41,170 bases of DNA, from positions 1 through 41,170 of the forward strand of contig NW_026251853.1 in NCBI RefSeq assembly GCF_025024155.1, written 5' to 3'. Source of the DNA: Gamsiella multidivaricata (lineage: Eukaryota > Mortierellomycota > Mortierellomycetes > Mortierellales > Mortierellaceae). The position numbers and the translations under genes are program-made. The notes beneath the pieces are model-generated. The model did no database searches. It was not told the DNA's origin and saw only the letters and a program-made list of their open reading frames with translations. Positions 10,128-20,411 of this stretch are shown one piece after another. Every line of letters starts with the position of its first letter. The first letter of the stretch is position 1.

Positions 10128-10227
10128 CTCGCCTCATAGTCTATAAGCTCTCTTCTTGACAATATCACCATGACCATGTTGTGTCATTATCTCTCTTCGT
10201 CCAATTGCTTTACGCCCATCTGCAGCT

Positions 10228-10515
10228 TGTGCATTTGCTTGTCCTTTTGCTTGTGCATTTGCTTGTCCTTTTGCTTGTCCTCGTGTCTATGCCGCACACC
10301 TGCAGGTCCGTCTGTAGCTTGTGCATTTGCTTGTCCTTTTGCTTGTCCTTTTGCTTGTCCTTTTGCTTGTCCTTTTGCTTGTCCTTTTGCTTGTCCTTTT
10401 GCTTGTCCTTTTGCTTGTCCTTTTGCTTGTCCTTTTGCTTGTCCTTTTGCTCGCCTTTTGCTTGTCCTTTTGCTCGCCCTTTTGCTTGTCCTTTTGCTCG
10501 CCCTTTTTCTCGTCC
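10228..10515. repeat. 12-bp minisatellite (CTTGTCCTTTTG)n
   Basis: About twenty imperfect copies of a 12-bp unit, interrupted once around 10275-10320. Variants with CTCGCC occur near the right end. Because the unit length is divisible by three, most reading frames stay open (CPFA, LVLL, KDKQ and KGQA repeats), so open frames here are not evidence of a gene. Confidence 0.9.
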
Positions 10516-10620
10516 TCGTGTCTATGTTGCACCTTGCACGTCCTGCTGTTCGTTCTTTTTCGGAATGTGCAAGGCTGTTTGGAGATTTTAAGTCTGGATG
10601 ATTAGGGTTTAGAGAGTGTA

Positions 10621-10939
10621 GTAGAGTCCTCTCCAGAGAGTCGCGGGCCAACATATTTTTGGAATAGTTGGCTCAATTCAATAAATGCGGTTGCCCTTTT
10701 CATATACAAAGCCGACAGACAGGCGCATCCACTACTGCATCCATGTCCCTGACTATATTCTCATTTATGAAAGAGATAGCGACGCCGGTGAAGGTGCAAA
10801 GACAAGATGACCATTAAAGCTATAGATGACAAGAGAACGTCTAGACGCAACCGTGGTGTCCTGTGTACGTGCAGAAAAAATTAGTCAATTGAAAGGGCTC
10901 AAAAATATGTTGCCCACGACTTTCTGGCGAGGACTCTAC
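10621..10939. repeat. Inverted repeat, 40-bp arms around a 238-bp spacer
   Basis: The reverse complement of 10621-10661 matches 10900-10939 at about 36 of 40 positions (both contain CAAAAATATGTTG and GAGGACTCTAC). No coding frame is recognisable in the spacer. It could be the remains of a small DNA transposon. Confidence 0.55.
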
Positions 10940-10963
10940 TATTCACGAGAGTCCGTTATACAA

Positions 10964-11130
10964 ACAACAGGCCACGTAGGGGACAGGAGCCATTGGCACG
11001 CCACTCATGCAGTTGTAGATTATGAAACCAGTACGCTGTTTATTTTCTGTCCCACCTGTAGGTTTCCTTCAGACTACAGTCAATTAGTCCCGTCTATGAG
11101 GGTTCTCGTTAATAAATAAATAAAAAAAAA
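10964..11130 (+). mobile_element. 5'-truncated LINE insertion (167 bp) with 17-bp target-site duplication
   Basis: A LINE 3' tail ending GGTTCTCGTTAATAAATAAA plus A-run is flanked by perfect 17-bp duplications GAGAGTCCGTTATACAA at 10947-10963 and 11131-11147. The tail matches the insertion at 20117-20250 (TACGCTG-TTATTTTCTGTCC block), so both belong to one family. No coding sequence is present. Confidence 0.9.
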
Positions 11131-11147
11131 GAGAGTCCGTTATACAA

Positions 11148-11580
11148 GACTATAGTCTATGATCTATCCAGACCGGGTATCCGGAGAATGTCCTAAGATA
11201 CGTCTTACTCATAGACTAGATACTCATAAACAATTGCTTTCAGTAAACTCTTGATGTTCACCTTGTGCAATGTCCAAAGCGCCTTTGCAATTGAACATTT
11301 GGAGGTATCACCAACCGTTCGCTTTTTCAGCCTTCTTCCATGTTGACTGAGAAGTGCATCTGGACTTAACTCACATATTTGACGCTCCAAAACTAGGAAC
11401 TAGGGAGATTCATTCAATTGGGCTGTAACCGTTAGATTATTTTTCAATGCACAGGACAAGAGCGACGCGTATGGCGCTGCACAAAAGGTCGTTTGTAGCG
11501 ACCGGCTTCTGAATAATACCTCTGATTGACTAGCAGCCTCACTGTCTACCGTAGCAGGAGGCGACAGGGTAACTCCCATA
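11148..11580. other. Unassigned sequence before the MULE coding region
   Basis: No gene is recognised. The 5' terminus of the MULE should lie here, but I could not find an inverted copy of its 3' end, so the boundary is open. Confidence 0.4.
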
Positions 11581-11646
11581 TTGGAAGCTATAAATTGGAG
11601 TCCCTAAACACAATACGCTTGAGTATCTCTATCTCTCTGACCTCAA

Positions 11647-13637
11647 ATGAACCATTCTCACACCTTTCTCAGTTACAAATGGCTTTGTCTCCAGACAGGA
11701 CAAGAACTGCTGTATTTTCTGCCTAAAATGCCGCGACCGATGTCACCAGTCGAGGCAATAATGGTCCCTTTTTTATCAGGAGATCCGGCTCCTGAAAATG
11801 TCATCCTGGAATCAAAAGTCCCATATATCGATCGTATTCCTCCTCATGAGCAACTCTCCAAGATCATTCAGCTCACGAATGATCTTGGAGACTGTCACTT
11901 GGTCCATTTTCCAGGGGTTGGCTATTTTACACCTAGTGCCATCCGCATGTCGATCCAGGTTGGTACCTATTCCATACGAGTAATCGTACGAATAGACATA
12001 GAAAATGTTTTTAACGTCCTCCTACTTGTCCCATTGTTTCTGATCTCCTACATGATTATTCTAAGGTTGATTCCACAAGAACATTTACTGAAACCCTCCA
12101 GAGTGTGGCGAGATGGATTGAGCTCACCGTCCGCCAACTGGACGCTGACTTTACTGCGTGGTTCTTGAATATAATTATGGAGCACAAACCATATCAGAAG
12201 GTGTTCTCCCCTTCCTTCTTCCCTCAATCGCATATCAGTCTCAAGTCTGTCCTATCAGTTGCTAAGGAAGAATGGCTTGATGACGAGGTGGTTAGTGGTA
12301 TTCAGGCGTTCTTCGATCGCTCCTATGGACAGGGTGGCCAGTACTTATTTGCGCCTTCTTCATATATATGGCCTAATTCTAAGGTCTCGGGACGCGAGAA
12401 GGAGCAAACCAGGGGTGGACGCGCCAAAAAGCTGTTCGCGATTGCTTATATGGGACAACACTGGGGCGTTGTATGCCTTGACCTCAAGAAGTATCAGGTC
12501 CTCTTTGGTGACTCCATTGGCTGGCCTGTACCACATGAAGCAATCGACGCTTTAGTGAAGTGGATGGACCCGCCTGCCGAGGACCTTCCCAAGTGGAGGA
12601 AAGCCAGCAAGAATGTCCTGCCTTTCTTGACCCCAAAGCAGCAGGACAGCGGATCCTGTGGCATACTAGCCGCTATGGCCATCGAGCAACATGTCAATCC
12701 ATACGTCGACTGGTCAGCCCATGCCTTCGCTTTGAATCATCGGGTCCGGTTCTTGCGTCTATTAACGGGCTATACTTCGGTACTTTACACACACTTATCA
12801 ATTGCGTCGATAGTTGGAGTATCTAGGATATAATTTAACATTTTTAACACTACTTGATTTAATGTTTAGATGGAGGATGATGACCTCGTCCGTGCCTTCA
12901 AGAAGTATGTGAAAGACGATACGCAACACCCAACACCAGAGGAGGACATGGCAGACTATCTTCATGATCTCTTCAAGTTTAGTCATCCTGACGGCCTCAC
13001 AGTCAAAGGGAACGCGAAAGTGGCTGTCCAGGACGAGGCGAAGGTCGACCCTCAAGACAAAGCAAAGATCGCGGTGAAGGACAAGCCAAAGCTCGTGGTC
13101 AAGGACAATACGAGGGCTCCGGTGGAGGACAATGCGAGGATTGTGGTACAGCATAAGACAGACATCATCTTCGACAAAGACAGCGATGTGGATTAGCAAC
13201 CATATAATGAAGGTGACGGCGAGCTTCACACCGATGATCATAGCGACGGCGAACCTGATGCAAAAGATGGCGGTAGAACAATGGGTATCAGTGGGGTTGT
13301 GCGCGGGGATCGGGCAACATACAGGAGCGACAGCGAGCTCGATACCACTGACGATGGTGATGTCGTATCGCGCGGAGATGAGGAAGATAGTGCTGACGAG
13401 AGTGACGATCAGAGAGAGACAACTGTGTGGACAGATGAGGAGGAGTGTTGGCCAGGTCAGGATCATGAATCAATGAAACAAGACAAATTCCTTGGAGTCC
13501 CTCGCTCTGCTATCAGTTTGCGGACGCCAAGGAAGCGAAGGTCATCGTCGACGAGTACGCACGGCATTGTGGATTCAAGGTTAGAATATGCCGGTCAAGC
13601 TCAAGTACAAGTATGCTGCTCCCAGTTCGTATTCTAG
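11647..13637 (+). pseudogene. Ulp1/C48-type cysteine protease part of the MULE
   Basis: Exons: 11647-11958, 12066-12779, 12870 onward, all in frame. Exon 2 carries the C48 signature: His in GQHWGVVCLDL, Asp in LFGDSIGWPV, and Gln/Cys in KQQDSGSCGILAAMAIEQHV, with the order and spacing of SUMO/Nedd8-type proteases. Exon 3 encodes a highly charged region with a degenerate repeat (KVAVQDEAK, KIAVKDKPK, RAPVEDNAR). It meets a TAG at 13194-13196, but the same frame remains open and acidic up to 13637. I read this as a nonsense mutation in a longer protein, although a genuine stop ending a separate protease gene is possible. In plants, Ulp1-like genes are known passengers of some MULEs; the role in transposition is not settled. 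Confidence 0.75.
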
Positions 13638-15959
13638 TGATATTAGCTACGCTTCCGGTTCAATGATGAACTAACACTGCCTCCATATTGTCCAGTGCAA
13701 CTTGTCTGTCATCAGCAGGCTTTCACAGGTCGAGGAAGCATCAGGATCCCACCAAACAACGACCCAATGCGGGTTCCTCTCGGGCAGATTGTGGGTTCAA
13801 GATCAACCTGACAAGCCCCAAGGCCATTACTCCTTTTTGGCACATCACGAAGATCGCGCTTGAGCACAACCACGATCTACGCACTGAAGTCATGGCGTTC
13901 ACGCCGCTGAACCTGATATGGAGGCGATTATTGAGACGGCTGCGGAATTGAAGCTTGGCATATACAAGACGTTCTATGGCTGGGGCATAAGTATCCAGGC
14001 AAGGTTTTCCACAAGCGGGCTGTGATTAACCATGGCAAGCGATACATGGCCCAGACGAGGCTGCCGAAAGTCCCTGAGTCTCTCCAACTGCTCATCCTAT
14101 TGGCCCCAACATCCGCCGGGAAACCAAACTGGTTCTACAAATACTCCCAGGATAAGGGCGGCCATCTCTGTGGGGTATTTTGGATGAGTCCTATCCAGAA
14201 GACACTATATCGTCGGTACCACGATATTATTGTCCATGACACGACAGCATCCACTAATCGATTCCAAATGTCGCTCCACTCCTTCGTCATTGTAGATGCT
14301 GCCTTTTGCACACGGTTGGTGGCATGTGCCTTGACGTCTGGAGAGAAGACCCTTGACTATAAGTGGGTCCTGGAGCAATTGCTTATTGCCACAAGACAGC
14401 TTGCACCCAAGGCTATCATGGTCGATAAGGACGCAGCAATGGAGCAGCCTGCGCGTACACACTTCCCCGGACGCAGGTCATCAATTGTTTGTGGCATATG
14501 TGGAAAAACATTCGTCTTCACCTGCACGGGCCTTTGGGGGATAGGTGGGAGATGTTTAAGCGCGACTTTACGGCTGTCAGCCGCTCTTTCATCACCAGTG
14601 AGTTCGATGCGAGATGGCAGGAGTTATGTCACACGTATGGGGATTGTGATGGGAAAGTCAGCGAGTACCTCCAGCGGCTCTATAATGATCGTTTCCGATG
14701 GGCCTGGCCCTGGGTCGTACCTCTTTCACGGCCGGGATGGAGACAACCCAGCGCGTCGAGAAAACTCACCATCTGCTGAAGATGCTAGAGCTCAACAGTA
14801 AAACATCGTTGAGCGACGTCCTCAATGCCACCAGCGCAAGGATCGAGTGCGAGCTTTTCAAGGCAAACTACACCGAGGATGCCGAGGGCAAGAAGGCACA
14901 GGCAGAGGGATCCGCACGCAGCCTGAGCCCTAGCCTGACAGCAGCCATGTTTCCCAAGATCGTCCAGGTGAACAACGACATGTTGGGAGGGTTTGCGCGC
15001 GACAAGATGCGCAGAGAGATGGACTGGTCATTCGCCTACGACTTCAACCCTTCTGACCACCAGGCTATCCTGCAAAAGCACTGCTCAAGCAACGACAGAA
15101 TGGTAAGGATGTGCCGCACGTTTCCTTCTACCCTTTTATCCTCTTGGTACGACTGATGCTGATTGAATCCATTTGCATAGGTCGATCGAACTGGGAAAGC
15201 CCTCCGCGAGTCTTCTCTGGCATCACTACTCTCAAGACTGGATCCAGCCGAAATCATTGCTGTCTATTCCATCCATAACAAGATCCGTCGCAGTCAACAG
15301 GAGTTCGTTGTGGTTATGGTTGGTCATTCATATTTTTGCACCTGCCTCTTGCTGCAAAACACGGGGATTGTGTGTAGGCACTTCTTTTGCGTGATGCAAG
15401 GGACAGCAGGTGCAAGTATAGGATCAGCCTCGTTCTCAAGCGCTGGTTCAAGGAGCAGTGGCAGGATCTCGAAGATTTCGAGATAAAAGTTGGTTCAGAG
15501 CTCTTAGTCGCCTACCCGCATCACAGCGCCTCCATCAGGACCGAGGATCACCCCACCAGGACTGAGGATCACCTCGCCAGCACTCGTACGAGGATTGTGC
15601 ACACCTTGTTCTCTACAGAATCCTCGGCATCACAGCCAAGGAAGGAAGAGCGACTGAGGAAGAAGCGGTACGCAGATGTTGCAGGGATAGTGAGAGAGCT
15701 GGCCATCATGGGGACAACTGATCCAGCAATTCATGATGAAGCGATGCAAACGCTCAACAACCTCTCAATCTCGCTGAAACGGAGACAGGGGCTCATGGAG
15801 CTACAGGACGCGTCTGACAACGAAGCAGGTCTTGGTGTCACCAAAGACCCACTTGTAGTGAAGCCGAAGGGGCGTCCAAGAGCCAAACGCATCAAGAGCA
15901 GCAGCGAGATGTCGCGACCATCCAAAGAATTCCGTCCTGAAACAGACTTTGAAAAATAA
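13511..15959 (+). pseudogene. FAR1-MULE transposase-SWIM part of the element, frameshifted
   Basis: A FAR1-type zinc region starts with YQFADAKEAKVIVDEYARHC and ends, after a probable intron at 13611-13695, with WHITKIALEHNHDL. The MULE core has candidate catalytic Asp residues in IIVHDTTASTNRF (about 14225) and AIMVDKDAAM (about 14420), followed in another frame by MFKRDFTAVSRSF and FDARWQELC. An intron at about 15105-15180 joins to a SWIM finger, YFCTCLLLQNTGIVCRHFF (C-x-C-x9-C-x-H). The C-terminus has ISLVLKRWFKEQWQD, common after SWIM in FAR1 proteins. At least four frame changes (about 13.5, 13.92, 13.97 and 14.47 kb), plus one after the SWIM motif, make it a pseudogene. Confidence 0.8.
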
Positions 15960-15972
15960 ACGAGTGCTTTTT

Positions 15973-16038
15973 AATTTATTTTATTTTATTTTATTTTATT
16001 TTATTTTATTTTATTTTATTTTATTTTATTTTATTATT
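15973..16038. repeat. (TTTTA)n microsatellite
   Basis: About twelve pentanucleotide units directly after the MULE 3' end, at the position where the copy near 1925 has a T/A homopolymer. Confidence 0.95.
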
Positions 16039-16075
16039 TTTCAAACGAGGCTCTACAGACTATCCCGTGAGAATA

Positions 16076-17566
16076 CCCCAACGACAGTTTACATCGACAA
16101 CTCGGCAGTAGTTTCGCAGTTCAAAGTGTTAGTGGAAGAACGGAACCGATGCACGGAACGACAACGCGTAAGATCACCGTACGTGATCTGGTGGGCGGCA
16201 GTCCACCATGCATTCGTCCAGCAGGGCAGCAGTGTCAAAGTCGTTTGGATCAAAGGACACGCTGGTGACAGCGGCAATGAGGCTTCAGACAAAGCAGCGA
16301 AGGAAGGCCATTTATCGGAGCTATGGAGTCTCAAGGAAGATGAGCACAACAACCTTTTGTGCCACGCAAAGATCAATGACACCATTGTGGAGGATGACAT
16401 GCGACGAGTGCTGAAGCAACAGTCGGTAATCCGGAACAACACGGTGTGGACCAGGCAGAATAGGACAGCAACATATATTCCAAACTGGCAAACAGTTCAT
16501 TGGAAGGCGACCTTGAGAATTGTTCACGACGGGTGGACACCAAGGAGTCCCTTCACCAGCCATGCAGACTGTCAAAAACGTGCACATCGAACAAAAAAAA
16601 TTCATGGCATGCTCCCGACACTGTCATACATGAGGAACTGGCGGCCAGATCTGTATGACACCGACATTTGCAGGATGTGTGAGCTGGAGATCGAGGACAT
16701 TGAGCACATATGGATATGCGCGACCTCTAGGGCGAACAGTTGGAATGATGGAACAAGGCGGTGAAAGAAGTGAACGAAAATGGACAACGCGCTTGGGCAA
16801 AGGAGAGAAAGCAATGGGAGGCGAAGCAAAAGAGCGAGGAGGGCCGAGGACAGCAGTCAAGCACGAAGAAAGGACCGCAGTTCACCGCACTGGCAGAGAC
16901 GACCATCTGGAGGATGTTTGAGAGCAAGGTCAAAGGAGTGACGACCATCCGATACGCGGACGAACACCTCGACGAGGCAGACGAAAGCAGGCACAGCAAT
17001 GAAGCAAGTTGGACCGTTCAAGATTTGTACCACGGGCTGGTGCCAAAGGACTTTACTACGGAATGGACAGAAGAGTTTAAGACGCCAAAGGCAGTCGCAA
17101 GGTACATGGTCGCGCGCTTTGTCGGGGCCATCGAGGAGCTAGGACGGACTGAGATCTGGAACAGACGTTGCAAAATCACTGGACTGAGAGCGAGAGCGTG
17201 GAATAACTTCTGTGAGCAAACGCACCAGAGGACGCACTTGTGCTGGAGGATACAACCGTAGTAGGGGTGATTTCATGGGATCAACCCATAGACAGCGACC
17301 CGCAACAGACGTGGAAGCGATCTAGGCAGAGGCGGACAAGCGCCTAGTACAGGGCTATCGCCAACAGCTGGAGCTGGCTCTGATGGAGCGACTAGGTGGA
17401 TGCAAGTTTTTGATGGCAATGGACACCGGCTAAAGGATGACCTTCGTACACAACAGGCCAAGTAGGGAGCAGAGCTCTTCGAGTCACCACTCATGCTGAC
17501 GAGGATTGTGAAAGGGACCTGGCAGCAAAAGCTTTACGTCTCTAGCAATAGGGGTCCTAGTAATAA
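16076..17566 (+). mobile_element. 5'-truncated LINE fragment, RNase H and C-terminal zinc region
   Basis: The frame to 16764 begins inside an RNase H domain (TVYIDNSAVV with a catalytic Asp, then IKGHAGDSGNEASDKAAKEG). The LINE C-terminal region follows, with HGMLPTLSYMRNWRPDLY and a C-x2-C...H-x4-C knuckle (CRMCELEIEDIEHIWICA). A one-base change near 16750 shifts the frame; the homologous sequence continues to 17261 (DLYHGLVPKDFTTEW...). The 3' untranslated part (AACAGGCCA-GTAGGG block) resembles the tail at 10964. No reverse transcriptase remains. It parallels the copy at 18.0-20.1 kb at moderate similarity, so it is a different subfamily. Confidence 0.85.
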
Positions 17567-17576
17567 ATTATATATA

Positions 17577-17722
17577 TGTATCCCCGTGAAAAAAAAATGC
17601 TCGAATTATTCTTACAGGGGTGTGAGAATAACCGTCTCACACCCCTGTGAGATGACAAAATGAGAGATAATCTCACGGGGGGTGTGAGAATAAGAGCTCA
17701 CCCCCCCGTGAGATTATATTCT
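17577..17722. repeat. Hairpin repeat module, copy B, two strong hairpins
   Basis: The first hairpin pairs ACAGGGGTGTGAGA (17614-17627) with TCTCACACCCCTGT (17635-17648) around a 7-nt loop. The second pairs ATAATCTCACGGGGGG (17667-17682) with CCCCCCGTGAGATTAT (17702-17717) around a 19-nt loop that holds a further GTGTGAGAATAA half site. The module lies about 135 bp from tRNA-Pro, on its 3' side. Copies A and C are at about 2.0 and 8.0 kb. Confidence 0.85.
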
Positions 17723-17855
17723 TCCGACGAATAATCACACATCTACATATGGTAGGTAGGGGTCGGCAAATAAATAATTTGTTCTTCCTTTGTTGCAGGG
17801 GTTGCCAAATAAGACTGACATGCAACATGGACTAACCACGGCAAAAGTAAAGAAA

Positions 17856-17927
17856 GGGCCGAACCGGGAATTGAACCCGGGACCTCTCGCACCCTAAGCG
17901 AGAATTATACCACTAAACCATCCGGCC
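17856..17927 (-). tRNA. tRNA-Pro(AGG), second copy
   Basis: Read on the minus strand, the 72 nt appear identical to 7720-7791, including anticodon AGG and both internal promoter boxes. A T-rich terminator (TTTCTTT, then CTTTTG) follows on the minus strand. Confidence 0.95.
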
Positions 17928-18029
17928 ATCATATGGCGAATACTGCGCTCTATGAATTTATATATTTCTTACAAAGTAATTATTCCCTATTTGCATGCAT
18001 TCTTTATATGCAAAGTTTCTTTATTTGCA

Positions 18030-19634
18030 TCTCCACGTGCATCGCAAGCGATACATGCCCAGTACGGTACCCAGCAGGCACGGGAGCGCCGACGCCTGCG
18101 TAACAGCGAACGTCGACTACAGCGTCAACAACAACGAGAGTTGCGTCTACTGCCTCAACGCCAAACGTATCCATTGCTGCCTGTACACCAGCTGTCTGAG
18201 GAGGTGGGCACATTATATCCAGACAGAACCACAATTGGACCAGTCAGCTTATCACACGCTGAGGCAGTTGCTGTGTCACAGCTGCGAGAATCTCCTGTCG
18301 ACAACACAGCACCGCGAGTCATCTCCTCCGATGGCTCTTTGATTAACACTGGTCAAGAAGACGTAGCCATGGCCTTTGGGGTCGTTGATCGATCGCAGCC
18401 CGTGGTCAGGTGTGTGCAGGGCCGCACAGACGGGTACGCTTCTTCAGCAAAAGCAGAACTCATGGGTCTCCTAGCTGCCATCCTATCTGCACCACCAGAC
18501 CAAAACATTATTGTGGAGCTCGACAACCAAGCGGTCGTGCAACAATACCAGCAGCTTGTGCGTTCCCGTGCGGACACGTTACCTCGTAAGCGGTTCCGTA
18601 GTACGTACTCTGGACACTGGGCAGCACTACACAAAATTGTCCAGGATCGGTCTGGGTCGGTGGAGGTGAGGTGGGTCCGTGGGCACAGCACCAACACTGG
18701 CAACAATATTGCAGACACTGTGGCGACAGCCGCCGTCCGAGTCGAGTCAATGCCCTGGTCGGTTGATTTAAGCGAGCAGCAAGACATCCGCTTTTTTGCA
18801 CATTGCCACGACCATCTTGTGGAACATGATCTGCGGCAGCTACTCAAGCAGCAGACGACAATCAGGCGTCATCAGGCCTGGACAACCCAACGTCGTGTCA
18901 AGAGAGCGATACCAGATCTTGCCGACGTGGAGTGGCGGTCCACCCTTGCCCATGTCCACGACAAGCGCTCTGTGCACACGTTCTTCAGCAGTGCTGCTGA
19001 TACCTCTCAGAGGACACATCATATTAAGAAGCTGCATGGTATACTGCCTACCCTGAATACCATGAAGGCTCGCCACCCGAGTCTATATCCTGACCGTGTC
19101 TGCTGCGTCTGCGATGTTCAGGACGAAGACAACCATCACCTGTGGACGTGCAGTGCTACTAGAGATGTCCACAAGGAGATCTGGCGCGAAGGGCTACAGC
19201 AGATTGATAAGTGGGGACGAGCTGCAACGACCGCATACAACAAGAACAGCAAGAAGCAGCAAGAGCGTGATAGGATCCGCGCTGGAGCCGCCGCTGCTGC
19301 ACCGAAACCCATTCGATGGGTTTGTCCTAACAACGAGACCCACATCCGAGGTCTATCCTGTATCGCCGGGACCCGATCAATGCTCAAAGGCGACGAGTAT
19401 TATGACCGCTCTCCGGATCTGACCTGGAGCATCAGCGATTTATGCCGTGGCATCACACCAGTCAGCCTTATCAAGGAGTGGGGCAGTCTATTTACCTCGC
19501 CATCGTCGATTGCGCGCCAGGTCATTCACAAGTTCGTCGGCTTTATTGAGGAGAAAGCTACGGAGCTGATCTGGAAACCACGCTGCAGGCCACTGTTGCT
19601 CGAGAGCGAGAATGGGGGATCACAGCCAAGATGA
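18030..19634 (+). pseudogene. LINE ORF2 C-terminal part with RNase H domain
   Basis: The frame is open without interruption to TGA 19632-19634 but has no element start codon, because the reverse transcriptase part is missing. RNase H residues are visible: Asp in ISSDGSLI, Glu in AKAELMGLLAA, Asp in VELDNQAVV, and His/Asp in VRGHSTNTGNNIADTVA. Then come HGILPTLNTMKARHPSLY and a zinc-knuckle-like CCVCDVQDEDNHHLWTC. RNase H would remove the RNA strand during target-primed reverse transcription. The frame also opens upstream to 17952, but that part belongs to the flanking sequence. Confidence 0.8.
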
Positions 19635-19861
19635 AACGAACTCCATACAAGGGACCGAGAGGGGACTGGAGTGATGGGTATGGATATATTAGCGACGATG
19701 ACCAATGTCCGTGTGGTGCATTACTCGCTGACCATGTAAACGGGAGCTGCCCTGGCCCCGTGCTTGACCCAGACGCAGCGGATCGGACGCTGCTGGATTG
19801 CCTGCAAGGGAGGAGGCGGTTGACAACCATGGAGGGGATGGGGAAGATACCCTTCTTGTAA
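19631..19861 (+). CDS. 76-codon frame overlapping the LINE ORF2 stop (ATGA)
   Basis: The ATG shares ATGA with the ORF2 stop. The product has a CPCGALLADHVNGSC cluster that could bind metal, and a DRTLLDCLQGRRRLTTMEGM stretch. The diverged neighbouring copy (20251-20350) keeps the same frame (DDRKLLGCLQGRGRLRTMER), which suggests coding constraint in the active element. It could be a separate small protein made by re-initiation, or the end of ORF2 reached by frameshifting. Confidence 0.5.
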   Translation: MKRTPYKGPRGDWSDGYGYISDDDQCPCGALLADHVNGSCPGPVLDPDAADRTLLDCLQGRRRLTTMEGMGKIPFL

Positions 19862-20116
19862 CAAGGTGTTTTCAGCTTTTAACACACTGATGAGGTGTGG
19901 CAATTGTTGCGCAGGCCCTAGGGGCAGGCCCGGGGAATGTGACCTGTCTTTTGGCGACTGTGGATCGGTTCCGCTTTGGTGGTGAGGACAGCGATAGTAG
20001 ATCTTTGCTAGTTAGTCTGATAGATTCGCAGAGTCAATTGACTCGAGAGACAAGTTGTTATAAAAAAAAAAAAAAAAATTAGCCGGGGTTCCCCTCGTCC
20101 TGCGCTGGATCCTGAT

Positions 20117-20250
20117 ATCCGTCGCGGCGCTAGTCGGGGCGGGCAGTACGCTGCTTATTTTCTGTCCCACCTGTAGGACTCCTTCAGACCATAGTTAATA
20201 AGTCCCATGTCTACGAGGGTTCTCGTTAATAAAAAAAAAAAAAAAAAAAA
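20117..20250 (+). mobile_element. Nested LINE 3' fragment (134 bp) with 18-bp target duplication
   Basis: Flanked by CCTGCGCTGGATCCTGAT at 20099-20116 and 20251-20268. Its tail GGTTCTCGTTAATA plus A-run matches the insertion at 10964-11130. Confidence 0.9.
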
Positions 20251-20411
20251 CCTGCGCTGGATCCTGATCCTGATGATCGGAAGCTACTGGGCTGCCTGCA
20301 GGGGAGGGGGCGGTTGAGAACCATGGAGAGGATGGGGAAGATTCCTAGTTTTCAGCTTTTAGCACGCTGATGAGATATGGCAATCCTTGCACAGGCCCGG
20401 GGAACGCGACC

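Larger units (their letters stand above)
11581..15975 (+). mobile_element. Degenerate Mutator-like element carrying Ulp1 protease, FAR1, MULE and SWIM domains
   Basis: A TATAAATT box at about 11589, 59 bp before the first ATG, is taken as the element promoter. Reading on the plus strand come a Ulp1-like cysteine protease, an acidic/charged linker, a FAR1-type DNA-binding region, a MULE transposase core, a SWIM zinc finger and a basic C-terminus ending at 15959. All lie on one strand with splice-like junctions and no intergenic promoter between them. Frameshifts and a nonsense codon show it is inactive. Its 3' end recurs at 1540-1975. Terminal inverted repeats and a target duplication were not found, so the outer limits are approximate. 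Confidence 0.8.
18030..20078 (+). mobile_element. 5'-truncated LINE with intact RNase H frame and poly(A)
   Basis: The element retains the 3' part of ORF2, a short following frame, and a 3' tail ending in CGAGAGACAAGTTGTTATA plus A-run. It lies about 100 bp from the 5' end of tRNA-Pro (minus strand). Its 5' limit is approximate and no target duplication was found; a second copy of the same tail (20079-20694) abuts it. Confidence 0.85.

Noticed and set aside
10187..10654. 155-codon Lys/Gln-rich minus-strand frame
   Set aside because: Created by the 12-bp minisatellite; all frames are similarly open and there is no domain.
15973..16038. CRISPR-like array or short regularly spaced repeats
   Set aside because: It is a plain pentanucleotide microsatellite; no spacer structure exists anywhere in the window.
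17952..18029. Upstream part of the long RNase H frame as a gene start
   Set aside because: This sequence is tRNA flank, not LINE; the frame is open there by chance and the true LINE start is missing.
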